From contig BCJJ01000008.1 in assembly GCA_039545355.1 (NCBI GenBank), forward strand, positions 1,537,004 to 1,601,003: a stretch of DNA of 64,000 nt, read 5' to 3'. The notes beneath the pieces were generated by a model. That model saw nothing but the letters and a program-made list of their open reading frames with translations. It had not been told where the DNA came from and did no database searches. Source of the stretch: Trichosporon coremiiforme (taxonomy: Eukaryota > Basidiomycota > Tremellomycetes > Trichosporonales > Trichosporonaceae). Shown here one piece after another: positions 1-9,247 of the stretch; within the stretch, counting starts at the first letter, position 1, and each line of letters opens with the position of its first letter. A program made the translations under genes and the position numbers.

Positions 1-133
1 GAAAAGAGTGAAGCAACCCCCAATGATGTACCAAACGCGTCGGGGCAGGCCTGATGGTGTCAGTTATCAGAGAACGAAACAACAACTCACCAAACTGACC
101 GCGTTCATCGTGCGGCTTGCTCAGCGAACCCAT
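1..133 (-). CDS. 5' end of a putative membrane transport protein (partial)
   Basis: Read on the minus strand, an ATG at 133 opens a 43-nt exon (MGSLSKPHDERGQF) that ends at 91 in front of a good GTGAGT donor. A 40-nt intron follows (90-51, acceptor ATCAG). The second exon (50 to the window edge) stays open in the matching phase and reads GLPRRVWYIIGGCFTLF. A short hydrophilic N-terminus followed by a basic stop and a hydrophobic stretch suggests the first membrane segment of a multi-pass protein, perhaps a transporter. The intron size matches the rest of the window. The gene is cut by the left edge, so neither family nor length can be given. It is divergent from PSF2. The call rests on splice motifs and phase only; a chance open stretch cannot be excluded. 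Confidence 0.45.
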   Translation of the reverse strand, partial: MGSLSKPHDERGQFGELLFRSLITDTIRPAPTRLVHHWGLLHSF

Positions 134-437
134 CCTGCGATTGAGCTGGCCGAGAAACGAATGTGAACTTCCAAGAAAGAGGGTGGTTTAGAGTTCTGAG
201 GTCGATCGTGGCGACTTTCCGCGGGTAGCAGGGTGAGAGGGGCACGGGATCGACATTTCACGGCGGGACCAGAGCCACGTGCATCCTGAAGCTTAGCGCG
301 TCTGAGGCTTGTACGCGTCATGTCCGCCTTCCTCGCCAGGAATCAAGAGCGCACTGTCAACAACCTGCATACCTGCAGCGCGCCAGTCCGACTCCGAGCT
401 CCGAGTCGGCCGTCGACCATCGAGACCGACAGTAGTC
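134..437. promoter_or_regulatory. Divergent intergenic region upstream of PSF2
   Basis: About 300 bp lie between the putative left-edge gene (minus) and PSF2 (plus) and should hold both promoters. I see no convincing TATA box, repeat or conserved site. Open stretches in several frames here look like chance. Confidence 0.4.
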
Positions 438-1074
438 ATGGCGCTTCCGAAACATCTCCAGAATGGCCTCACTCCTGACGAGCACACGTTCCTCGCCGAG
501 GAGGAGGTCATCGACATCGTCCCCCTCTTCTCTATGTCCAAGGTCCGCTTGATCTCTGGCATTTACGGCCCCTTCACGCCGCCGAGCAAGGCCACGGTGC
601 CGCTGTGGCTAGCTTTGAGCTTGAAGCGCAAGAGGAAATGCAGAATAGTGGCACCTGACTGGCTTAATACAGGTGAGTCATCCTGCGCAGGACCTCGCTG
701 ACCTGCAGACAAACTTACCCTTCTGCTGAAGAAGGAGCGCGAGAATGTCGAGGGCTTCGAACCTTTACCCCGCCGCTTCGTCGAAACAGCGAAGGTGCTG
801 CTTGACATGTACGTATTGGTCATCGATTGTTACCTGACGCTGCAGTGCCCCAGACGACCTGGCCCAACCAGCCACCCTCCGATCACTGCTGAAGGATCTC
901 CGCGAGACGCGCCAGGCCAAGATCCGCATCGGCCTCCAGTCCGAAGGTGTCATGCGTGGTAGATACCTTCAGGTCACGAAGCTGACGCCGCTGGAGCTGT
1001 GCGAGATCCGTCCCTTCCTCGTGAAGGCTATGGGTATTATGCAGCGCCTCGAGAAGGACGAGGAAGAGGAATGA
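438..1074 (+). CDS. PSF2: DNA replication complex GINS protein Psf2
   Basis: Three exons (438-672, 709-808, 846-1074) separated by 36- and 37-nt introns encode 187 aa, close to the usual Psf2 length. The start [20 protein letters not shown] and the block [20 protein letters not shown] followed by [14 protein letters not shown] are typical of Psf2 (GINS A-domain with the basic KRKRKC stretch). The C-terminal exon carries [13 protein letters not shown] and ends with an acidic KDEEEE tail. Psf2 is one of four subunits of GINS (Sld5-Psf1-Psf2-Psf3), which joins Cdc45 and Mcm2-7 in the replicative CMG helicase in the nucleus. The ATG at 438 was chosen because it gives the conserved N-terminus. The gene converges on PRE1 with a 90-bp gap, so the 3' UTRs probably overlap. 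Family identity is from recall of conserved blocks. Confidence 0.93.
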
Positions 1075-1164
1075 GACGAGACGACTAGAATCGCATCCAT
1101 CTGTTGTACTATACCATGTAACACTGGGCTGCCTGCTGTAATCTGTACATTTGTCTTCTTACGT

Positions 1165-2024
1165 CTATTGAACTCCCGGCACCTCTCCACGAGCCTGGTC
1201 CTGGGCGGCGACCTGGGCAGCCTTCTCCTCCTCGGCAGCGACGAGCGCCTCGATGGCAGCGATAGGGTCCTCCGACGACAGATCAACCTGGTGGATTCCG
1301 TGCTTGTCGATCATGATGCAGTTGAAGTCAAACTTCACCGTGAGACCTGAGAAGTCAGCTTAGTCATGGGCAGGAGTCATGCAGCTGTCGGGAACTCTGA
1401 TCGACACTCACGGATCTTAACCTCGTCGATGCACTTCCTGATTGTCTCCACACCCTCACGCTTGTCGGCATCCTCCGTCCAGTACTTGTCCATTGTGGAC
1501 AGACAGACGAGCTGTCCGAAACCGTGGGCGGCGTACGAGACGGTAGCCTTGGTGCCAAGGTAGTCAATCCAGTAGAGATGCGGGATGTCTGTCGTCGTGT
1601 CGTATCCCGCGAGCAGCAGGTTGACGGCATACGGGCGACGAGAGCGGAGCGAGTCGGCAAGGGTGCGACGGATCCAGCTTCCGGCAGCGTGGGGAAGGAG
1701 AGGGTGGTTGTGTCGGATGTTGTACAGGCGGACGTTACGCTCGACGTAGTCGGCGAAGTTGTTCGTGTCTCCGGGTTCTCCACCGTAAGCCATGGCAAGA
1801 TGAGGCCCAAGAGCCTTGATCTTGTTCTCATCCGACTTGAACTGCAGGATAGAACGACCCGCGGTCATGTCTGATGCGAGGAGGACATAGTCCTTTCCTG
1901 TTGATGAGAATGAGGTGCGTCATGGAAGCAAAAGTCGATACAGACGGAGGAGCAAGCTGCGTCAGCTTTTAAAACAGCGATACTTGATGTCCTACTCACC
2001 TGTGATGCCAAACGAGCACTCCAT
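1165..2024 (-). CDS. PRE1: 20S proteasome subunit beta type-2 (yeast beta-4, Pre1)
   Basis: Exons 2024-2000, 1897-1412 and 1346-1165 join in phase to give 230 aa. Introns are 102 and 65 nt. The protein starts MECSFGITGKDYVLLASDMT and contains GEPGDTNNFADYVERNVRLY, a RSRRPYAVNLLLAGYD block and YWIDYLGTKATVSYAAHGFG, which match the non-catalytic beta-4 subunit (PSMB2/Pre1). The N-terminal catalytic threonine of active beta subunits is absent, as expected. The product is a structural subunit of the inner beta ring of the 20S core. The first exon has only 25 nt and encodes just nine residues. The C-terminus is about 30 residues longer than in budding yeast and ends in an alanine/glutamate-rich tail. 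It is divergent from the ARF-GEF gene over about 290 bp. Confidence 0.93.
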
Positions 2025-2317
2025 GTTGATGCGATGGGAGAGTGCTGAAGCTCGTTGGCGAAGTCGAGATTGCAGTTGACCGTCGTCACTGGCTCTGTCG
2101 TCAGCGTTGTGCAACGCGCGTTCAGGGTATGTGGGGGGCTTTGATAGATGATGCATGATGCGGTGGCACGTGGAATAGATTCCGGGAATTGCCGGCAGCA
2201 CGTCCACCCCCGATCGGCGTCTGTTGTCGTGTCCGAGGTACGTGTCATCGAACTCATTTACGAGCGATACAGCTCAACAAATCAACGAGGCCGAGCTCCG
2301 AGCAACTCCGCGCCATC
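2025..2317. promoter_or_regulatory. Divergent promoter between PRE1 and the ARF-GEF gene
   Basis: 293 bp separate the two start codons. The plus-strand frame is open back to about 2189, but without an ATG before 2318, so this part is taken as leader. I see no clear TATA element or proteasome-type (PACE-like) site. Confidence 0.4.
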
Positions 2318-5300
2318 ATGACGACGCTCGACCTCGACCTCTCCCCGGTCACCCTTCTCCTCCAGGAGATCCAGACGGTGACCTCGGCCATGCGCCGGAA
2401 CCAACGCTGGGCTCATGTCTCGAACTCGGGGTACAGCGCCGGCGTGCCGTCTGTCTCGGCTCGAGGAAAACGCGTATCTCCCCTGACGAAAGGAAAGCGG
2501 CATTCCGACGATGAAGGCGATCTTATGCTTGGCTTTGTTGAGCTCCGGCGATCGCTTGCCAGTGTCGTCGACATTACGACCCTGACTCCGTTGGACATTA
2601 TCGACCCGTTCATCGCACTGGTCCGCTCGCCGCTGACGTCTGGACCGATTACCAGTTTGTCGCTTACTTCGCTCCACTCATTGTCGATTCACATTCTTCC
2701 CCTCTACTTCCCAGCCACCAAGCCACAGGTCATCAGCCCTGCGTCGCCGCTCCAGATCGCACTGGCCCATGTCACCGCCGCCCTCGCACAGTGCCGCTTC
2801 CCGTCAAGTTCTCCTCAGCAGGATGAGCTTGTTCTGCTGCGGCTGCTGAGGGTTATTGAGGCCCTCACTATCCCCACTCTCCCCAGTAGGGCTGGCACGA
2901 CCGCCGTTCCGCAGAGCCTCCTTGACCATATGGGCGACGAGGGTGTTTGCGAGCTTCTCGAGGTCGGTCTGGGCATGCTCGCCCGCGGACGTCTGAGTGA
3001 GGGTCTGCGAGGCACGGCGCAGCTTTGTGTTCAGGCAATCACCCGCACGACGTTCCTGCGTCTGAAGTCACTTCGTCCGGAGGACGTGGAGTTAGCGCTC
3101 AAGTCGCGTTCCGACGCTGACAAGGTGAAGGAGACTGTCGTTGTCGTTACTCAGAAGGAGATCGCCGACGAGGCGGCCACAGCTGAGCAAGCTGTAGAGC
3201 AGTCATCAGAGGAACCTCCTGTCGAAGAAGGCAAGAGCAGCGAAGAGGAACCGGCCGAGGAGAAGCAAGACGAGGCAGAGCCGTCACTGCTTGGTAGGGC
3301 CGCCGACGCTGTCAAGCCCCCGCCACCTGCCACGAGTGATGCCGCCGACGAGCCGGAGCCGCCTCAGTTCCTGCCGTATGGCCTGCCCACCATGTTAGAA
3401 CTACTCCGTGTTCTTATTGCGCTGCTCAACCCGACCGACCAAGCTCACACCGATTCCATGCGCATGTCGGCTCTCGCCGTCCTGAACGCTGCTCTTGAGG
3501 TCGGTGGCAAGTCCATCGGTACTTGGCCAGAGCTGCGCGAGGGCGTGCGGGATGAGGGCTGCCGATATCTTTTCCAGTTGACGCGTGCCGACTCGCCTGT
3601 CCTCCTTACCTCCTCGTTACGCACCACGTCGACTCTGTTCGCGACTCTGCTTCCTCACCTGAAGCCGCAGCTGGAACTCTTCCTGTCTTACCTGATCGAC
3701 CGCCTCACGCCGCCGACGCCTTCGCCCCTCCCTCCCCATCTCCGCGACATCTCTCGCCCTACATCACCGCGGCCAACAGTGGGTGCCGATGGAAGCGTTG
3801 AGGGCGACAAGTCGCAAACGCCGCCGACGTCGACTCCCAAGCCGTTCGCGATGTTGCCGCCGATGTCCGCGCAGTCGAAGGAACTGTGGCTCGAGAGCCT
3901 TGCGCAAATCGCGACACGACCCAGCTTCCTGGTTGACTGCTATGTCAACTTTGACTGCTCGGTGGACAGCGAGGACATCTTTGAGCGACTCATCGCCTTC
4001 CTTACGCGGGGCGTCCTCCCTGCTGGTCCCCCGAAACAGGACGGATCGACGCAATTTGACGGTCTCGACAACTCTCAGCTTCTTTGTCTGGAGATCCTCC
4101 TGTCGTTCATCGGCTCCATGGCGCTGCGTCTAGAGTTCGGTGACGAGCCTTGGCCGGCTAGCGCGGTTCCAGTCGAGGAGCTGGCCAAGGACAAGGACCG
4201 GAAGGCTGTTCTCATCGCCGGCATCGAGCAGTTCAACGTCAAGCCGAAGGTCGGATTAGAGCTCCTCCGCAAGAACGGCGTGATTGTGCCCGACGATGGA
4301 CCTGGCACCGAGGAAGACCGGATGCGAAGAGCGACCGCGCGCTTCCTGAAGTCGTCCAGCCGACTGGACAAGCGCGAGCTTGGTGACTACATTTCGCGTC
4401 CCGACCAGATCGACCTCCTGAAGGAGTTCATCGGGCTGTTCGACTTCAAGGGCAAAACCATCGCCGACGCTCTTCGTGAGATGCTCGAGACTTTCCGTCT
4501 CCCCGGCGAGGCTCAACCTATCGGCCGTATCACTGAGGTCTTTGCAGACCACTTTTTCTCCTTCGGCCCGCCGGAGATTGCGTCCACGGACGCTGTTTAT
4601 GTCCTGGCGTACTCCGTTATCATGCTCAACACGGATCTGCACAACCCTCAGAACCGAAAGCGCATGACGATCGAGGACTACAAGCGCAACGTCCGAGGTT
4701 GCAACGACGGCAAGGACTTCGACCCCGAGTACCTTACCGCTATCCACGACAGCATCCGCAAGCGCGAGATTATTCTCCCGGAGGAGCACGCCGGCCAACA
4801 CGGTTTCGACTACGCGTGGAAGACGTTGATGCAGCGTTCGCGCACGTCGGGTCTCACCATCACCTGCAACACGGCGCAGTTTGACCGGGAGATGTTCAAG
4901 ATGTCGTGGCGACCGATGATGACGTCGCTTGCCTACGCCTTCATGATGTCGTCCGCCGACGAGCACGTCATCCAGCATGCTATTACGGGCTTCAGGCAGT
5001 GCGCCACGCTCGCGAGCCACTTCAACATGCCTGAGGTGTTTGACAACATTGTCCAGTCTCTTGCCCCCGCGACCGGTCTGCTCGACGAGACGCCGGAGGG
5101 CTACCAGATGGGCAATCACCCGACGGCCGAGCGCGACGGCGTCACTCTCACCGTCTCGCCCCTCGCCATCCACTTCGGTCAGAGCTACCGCTCGCAGCTT
5201 GCGACTGTCGTTCTCTTCACCATCGCGAATGGCAACAGCAACGACATCCGCGAAGCCTGGCCTCTCATCTTTGAGATGTTCCAGACTCTCTTCCTCCATT

Positions 5301-7021
5301 CCCTCCTTCCGTCCGAGATGCTCCAGATGGAGGACTTCCTCGCGGGAACTTCCACCATCCCTCTCAAGGCCGCCACGCCTGTTCCGGAGCGACGACCCGA
5401 GGGCAGCGGTCTGCTGTCAACCCTCTCGTCGTACCTCCTCAGCCCGTACGGTCAGACCAACGAGCCTGTCGTTGTTGAGGCCAGCGAGGAGGACATTGAG
5501 AATGCGCTCGTTGCTGTGGACTCCCTTGCCTCCTGCCGGCTTGAGGAGCTGTACGCTGAGATCCTCACCCTGGGTGTTGACTCCCTCATCCCGGCGCTTC
5601 GCGCTATCCGCCAATTGGCGGAGGCTCGTACGACGCAAAAGCTGGCGCCTCGCGAGACGCCGGATGGGCCTCGTCACTTCGATGGACAGCTGGCCTACGA
5701 CCCCGCTTGCGCCTTCCACCTCGAAATGATGGTTTCTCTCGCTGCTCACGGCAAGGAGCACATTGCCGAGTCGTGGCCCATCATCTTCGAGTACATCTCG
5801 GCGCTGCTGAGCTCGGCCCAGAGCTACCCCGACCTGCTCATCGAGCGTGCTGTCGTTGGTCTTCTGCGCCTGTGTCTCGCGGTCTCCGAGCAGTCTGAGC
5901 TTCGCGATCAGCTGTACATCGCTCTGGACGTTCTCCGCTCTCTGCCGTCTACAGTCCTGAACAGCGTGTCCGAACAGCTCATGGCTGGCGTCGCCCGCAT
6001 CCTGGAGAAGGACGCCGGTGTGGCCAAGTCGCAGACCGAGTGGGGTCTCATCCTCGCCCTGTTCAGCGCGACCGTCGCCCACCCCGAGGCGAGCAAGGTC
6101 ACCATGTCCATTGTCCAGAAGATGGTCACTGGCACTCACCCCGGCCTGACGACGGACAATTTCAGTGGCGTCGTCGCTCTGCTGGACGAGTTCGCCACCG
6201 CTGCAGGAGCCGCTGCCGCCTCTCGTCAGCCCTCGCGCCGCGGTGGTGCTGATGTTCGAGCGACGCTCGGCCCGACGCTGGAGCGTGGGCTCATGGCTTT
6301 GGACTCGCTGTACGAGCTGCGCAACCTGATCCCCGGTCTCATCGAGCGAAGCGGGAAGACGAGCCGGGACGCCTTCAACACGTTCTGGCTCCCGCCTCTG
6401 CTCGTCATTAGTAAGCAGTGCGTCAATGGACACCGGGAGATTCGCTCTCGCGCGATCGGCTACCTGCAGCGCCTCCTGCTCAGCCCCCAGCTCATGGCCG
6501 CGGACGCAGACACATTGCCGATCATCTTCGACCGAGTGCTCTTCCCAGTGCTGGACGAGCTGCTCAAGCCGCAAGTGCACGACCGGGACCCGCAGGGTGC
6601 GATCGAGATGCGCCTGCGTGCCGCCCCACTGCTCTGCAAGGTGTTCCTGCAGTACGTCGTTGGTCTCACTGGCTCTTCAGTCGTCGGGCCACAGTTCGTC
6701 CGTGTGCTTGACAAGCTGGAGCGCTTCATGCGCGGCGACCGCGACATGCTCAACGAGGTCGCCGAGAGCCTCAAGAACGTCGTCCTCGTCATGTACTCGA
6801 GCAAGCTGCTCGTGCCCCCGCCGGCTCAGGGGGAGACGAGGACCAAGGACCAGATCGAGCTTTGGAACGCGAGCGCACCTCGCGTCGAGCGCATGATTCC
6901 TGGATTTCTCGACGAGGCGTTGCAGCCTGACGAGGAAGCGGTTATCCCGGAGAACCAGGAGCCGGTGCCGGCGGCTGAGGAGTCCGCTGAGGTGAAGGAA
7001 GAAGCCCCCGTAGAAGCATAG
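2318..7021 (+). CDS. GEA2: ARF guanine-nucleotide exchange factor, Gea1/Gea2 (GBF1) family
   Basis: A single uninterrupted frame of 1567 aa starts at the first in-frame ATG (MTTLDLDLSPVTLLLQEI). The Sec7 domain lies at about residues 680-850. It includes the signature FRLPGEAQPIGRITEVFAD, whose catalytic 'glutamate finger' is the E of PGEAQ near residue 731, and then AYSVIMLNTDLHNPQNRKRM. N-terminal DCB/HUS-like helical regions (for example LLCLEILLSF, YVNFDCS) and long helical HDS-type regions after Sec7 match the large Golgi ARF-GEFs. The protein should load GTP on Arf1 at the early Golgi to recruit COPI. Residues about 270-370 are an acidic Glu/Pro/Ala-rich spacer, probably disordered. The C-terminus is also acidic. 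The gene lacks introns over 4.7 kb, although its neighbours are split. Gea1/2 versus GBF1 naming is by family; BIG/Sec7-type is less likely given length and motif. Confidence 0.93.
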   Translation: MTTLDLDLSPVTLLLQEIQTVTSAMRRNQRWAHVSNSGYSAGVPSVSARGKRVSPLTKGKRHSDDEGDLMLGFVELRRSLASVVDITTLTPLDIIDPFIALVRSPLTSGPITSLSLTSLHSLSIHILPLYFPATKPQVISPASPLQIALAHVTAALAQCRFPSSSPQQDELVLLRLLRVIEALTIPTLPSRAGTTAVPQSLLDHMGDEGVCELLEVGLGMLARGRLSEGLRGTAQLCVQAITRTTFLRLKSLRPEDVELALKSRSDADKVKETVVVVTQKEIADEAATAEQAVEQSSEEPPVEEGKSSEEEPAEEKQDEAEPSLLGRAADAVKPPPPATSDAADEPEPPQFLPYGLPTMLELLRVLIALLNPTDQAHTDSMRMSALAVLNAALEVGGKSIGTWPELREGVRDEGCRYLFQLTRADSPVLLTSSLRTTSTLFATLLPHLKPQLELFLSYLIDRLTPPTPSPLPPHLRDISRPTSPRPTVGADGSVEGDKSQTPPTSTPKPFAMLPPMSAQSKELWLESLAQIATRPSFLVDCYVNFDCSVDSEDIFERLIAFLTRGVLPAGPPKQDGSTQFDGLDNSQLLCLEILLSFIGSMALRLEFGDEPWPASAVPVEELAKDKDRKAVLIAGIEQFNVKPKVGLELLRKNGVIVPDDGPGTEEDRMRRATARFLKSSSRLDKRELGDYISRPDQIDLLKEFIGLFDFKGKTIADALREMLETFRLPGEAQPIGRITEVFADHFFSFGPPEIASTDAVYVLAYSVIMLNTDLHNPQNRKRMTIEDYKRNVRGCNDGKDFDPEYLTAIHDSIRKREIILPEEHAGQHGFDYAWKTLMQRSRTSGLTITCNTAQFDREMFKMSWRPMMTSLAYAFMMSSADEHVIQHAITGFRQCATLASHFNMPEVFDNIVQSLAPATGLLDETPEGYQMGNHPTAERDGVTLTVSPLAIHFGQSYRSQLATVVLFTIANGNSNDIREAWPLIFEMFQTLFLHSLLPSEMLQMEDFLAGTSTIPLKAATPVPERRPEGSGLLSTLSSYLLSPYGQTNEPVVVEASEEDIENALVAVDSLASCRLEELYAEILTLGVDSLIPALRAIRQLAEARTTQKLAPRETPDGPRHFDGQLAYDPACAFHLEMMVSLAAHGKEHIAESWPIIFEYISALLSSAQSYPDLLIERAVVGLLRLCLAVSEQSELRDQLYIALDVLRSLPSTVLNSVSEQLMAGVARILEKDAGVAKSQTEWGLILALFSATVAHPEASKVTMSIVQKMVTGTHPGLTTDNFSGVVALLDEFATAAGAAAASRQPSRRGGADVRATLGPTLERGLMALDSLYELRNLIPGLIERSGKTSRDAFNTFWLPPLLVISKQCVNGHREIRSRAIGYLQRLLLSPQLMAADADTLPIIFDRVLFPVLDELLKPQVHDRDPQGAIEMRLRAAPLLCKVFLQYVVGLTGSSVVGPQFVRVLDKLERFMRGDRDMLNEVAESLKNVVLVMYSSKLLVPPPAQGETRTKDQIELWNASAPRVERMIPGFLDEALQPDEEAVIPENQEPVPAAEESAEVKEEAPVEA

Positions 7022-7288
7022 AAGATAGCAACCATGTATTTTAAGTCCAAGTATTGCGCCCGACGTTGCACAGCAGCGACAATGTATGAGCATGAGCAAT
7101 CACTCTTCTGCAGCATTGGCGCGTTCACGGGCTTGCCACGAACGAGGTGCCACACTGACAGAGGTCGTGGACTCGCCGCATATCAGTACAGGAACGCAGC
7201 CAGATAGTCTCTGTATAGCAGATGATGCATCCACTGTGATGGGGAGGTATAGCACAACTTATAACTAGCTACTACAATCTGCATCTAT

Positions 7289-8650
7289 CTAACCACACTT
7301 CCAGTAACAGATGTCTCCGTCGACGATCTCGTACGGCTTGCCCTGCTGCCTGAGCTTGCCCGCGGCCTTGGTAGCGGCCTCGGAACCGTACTGCTTGAGG
7401 TCCTCGAAGGCCATGATCTCACCGCAGACGAACTTGTTCTCGAAGTCCGAGTGGATGACACCGGCAGCCTGCGGCGCCTTGATGCCCTTGCGGACGGTCC
7501 AGGCGCGGACCTCGTCGGGGCCGCAGGTGAAGTAGCGGATCAGGTCGAGGACCTGGTAACCCGCCGTCGTGATCCTGCCGAGGATCGAGGGGTTCTTCTT
7601 GCCCAGACCGAGCTGCTCGCCCTCGGCCTCGGCCTCCTCCTCGGACAGACCGACGAGACGCTCCTCGAGCGCAACCGAGAAGGGGATGAGAGCGTCTCCG
7701 GGGTTGTTCTCGTCGATCCACGCCTTGATCTTCGGAAGCCACTTGTTCTTTCGTCGGACGAAGTCGCGCTCAGACAGGTTGACGAGGTAGGTGATGGGCT
7801 TGGCCGTGAGGAGAGTAAGACCGTTGATGATCTCGACCTATTTCTGTCAGCATTCGTTCACGTCAAAAAAGGCAGGAGTAATAGTGGTTCAGTAAAGTGT
7901 AACTTCTCATTTGTGTGTTCGGGCGTGACCCCGACATCGACGAGCTGGGTTTATAGGGCATTTCGCCCGTTCTCATCATTTAAGATGAAGATTGGAGACT
8001 CTACTCACCTCCTTGTTGGACCACTGGCCCTTGCGGACGTCCTTGTTGTCGTCCTTGAGGGTCTTGAGGATCTTCTCGACGGTAGCGAGCTCCTCCTTCT
8101 TAGCCTTGTCGGCGAGGGAGACGTTGCCGCACGAGCGGACCTGCTTCTGGAGCTTCTCAATCTCCTTCTCGACCCACTCGATGTCCTTGAGGCGGAGCTC
8201 GTTGGAGATGATCTCCATGTCACGGATGGGGTCAACGTCACCCTCGACGTGGATGACCTCGGCGTCGTCGAAGGCACGGACGACCTGGAAGATACCGTCG
8301 ACGGCGCGGACGTGGGACAGGAACGCGTTGCCGAGACCCTCGCCGGTCGAAGCGCCCTTGGTCAGACCGGCAATGTCGATGCAGGTCAGGAACGCGGGCA
8401 CCTTGGAAGCAGGCTTGTACAGGTCGCAGAGCCAGGTGAAGCGGTCATCGGGAACGGGGATGCGCGCCTCCTCGGGGTCGATCGTGGCGTAGGGGAAGTT
8501 GGCGGCTTTGCCGAGGTCCGTCTTGGAAAGGGTGTTGAAGAAGGACGACTTGCCGACGTTCGGGAGACCGACGATACCACACTTCAGGTTGTTGCCGGGA
8601 CGGCCGAGGATGACCTTCTTGTCCTCGACGACCTTTTTCTTGGGGGGCAT
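7289..8650 (-). CDS. OLA1: Obg-like ATPase 1 (YchF family)
   Basis: Two exons (8650-8009 and 7837-7289, intron 171 nt) encode 396 aa from the conserved start MPPKKKVVEDKK, the normal OLA1 length. Visible motifs are the P-loop GLPNVGKSSFFN, FPYATIDPEEARI, the G3 motif DIAGLTKGAS, and YLVNLSERD in place of the NKxD G4 motif, which underlies ATP rather than GTP preference in this family. A coiled-coil segment follows (LKDIEWVEKEIEKLQKQV), then a C-terminal TGS-like domain ending DGDICYWKCG. Ola1 binds ribosomes and affects translation and stress responses, normally in the cytosol. The frame stays open upstream to a second ATG at 8854, adding 68 residues (separate entry). The gene converges with the ARF-GEF and is divergent from CDD1. 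Confidence 0.95.
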
Positions 8651-8854
8651 TTTCTTGTTTCGCTTCGCGTGCGCGGCGGAGGACGTGGAGAAATACAAAG
8701 ACTGGTTGACGAGCGGCTGGCGGACTACTCGCAGAGCAGTGACGGGGGCAGCAGCAGCGGCGGGGTTTACAAGAGGGAGAGCGTGGGGACGAGGGGAGAC
8801 TCGTGCGAAATTATAAAGGAAAGGCTGAAGAGAGCGTGGGCGACGAGGGAGCAT
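8651..8854 (-). other. In-frame upstream extension of OLA1 resembling a mitochondrial presequence
   Basis: An ATG at 8854 is in frame with the canonical OLA1 start, with no stop between. The 68 extra residues begin MLPRRPRSLQPFLYNFARVS, are rich in Arg, Ser, Ala and hydrophobic residues, and have no Asp or Glu. They end near LYFSTSSAAHAKR. The Y-F-S-T-S pattern resembles sites cleaved by mitochondrial processing and Icp55/Oct1-type peptidases. Absence of acidic residues over this length is unlikely for an untranslated stretch read by chance. Whether transcripts start upstream of 8854 cannot be told from sequence. Confidence 0.5.
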
Positions 8855-9247
8855 GCACCTCTCTCGTCGGTTTTGTGATGGAGAGGAAGAAAAGATCCGA
8901 GAGGAGAGCTTTGAGCCGTGAGTTTTGACTTTTTCGTCGTCGGTTTGGGTGCGAGCGGGTGTCTGAGACCCTGCGTCCCTGGCCTATGGTGCTCGTTGGG
9001 CGGAGATTTCGTCCGTCGTACACGGAGAATGACTGGGCCACGTTGTGGCCGTGGTTCTACCGACCGCGTCCAGCAAAATTTCTCCCGCTGAGTAAAAGCT
9101 GAGACCGAGACAGTCACGTGATTCGATCGTACCTCCACCTCCAGTCCATCGGCGACCACCGACGCGACGCGAAGGAACGGCGACAAAACCATGCACAACG
9201 TCACCGGACACACCACACACCACCACAACTCCACAACGACACCTACA
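8855..9247. promoter_or_regulatory. Divergent promoter between OLA1 and CDD1
   Basis: 393 bp lie between the outer OLA1 ATG and the CDD1 start. The part next to OLA1 is purine-rich on the plus strand. A short ATG (9191) in frame with CDD1 would add HTTHHHNSTTTPT-like residues but looks like leader. No specific binding site was recognised. Confidence 0.35.

Noticed and set aside
4256..5299. Long open frame (about 347 codons) antisense to the ARF-GEF Sec7 region
   Set aside because: It mirrors the strongly coding, GC-rich plus strand, and its His/Arg/Leu-rich composition is typical of an antisense shadow.
5417..6580. Open frame of about 387 codons antisense to the ARF-GEF C-terminal half
   Set aside because: Same reason: shadow of the Gea-type frame with no motif of its own.
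7451..8878. Open frame of about 475 codons on the plus strand across OLA1
   Set aside because: It crosses the OLA1 intron antisense and is Leu/Asp/Val-rich by codon mirroring; OLA1 motifs on the other strand are unmistakable.
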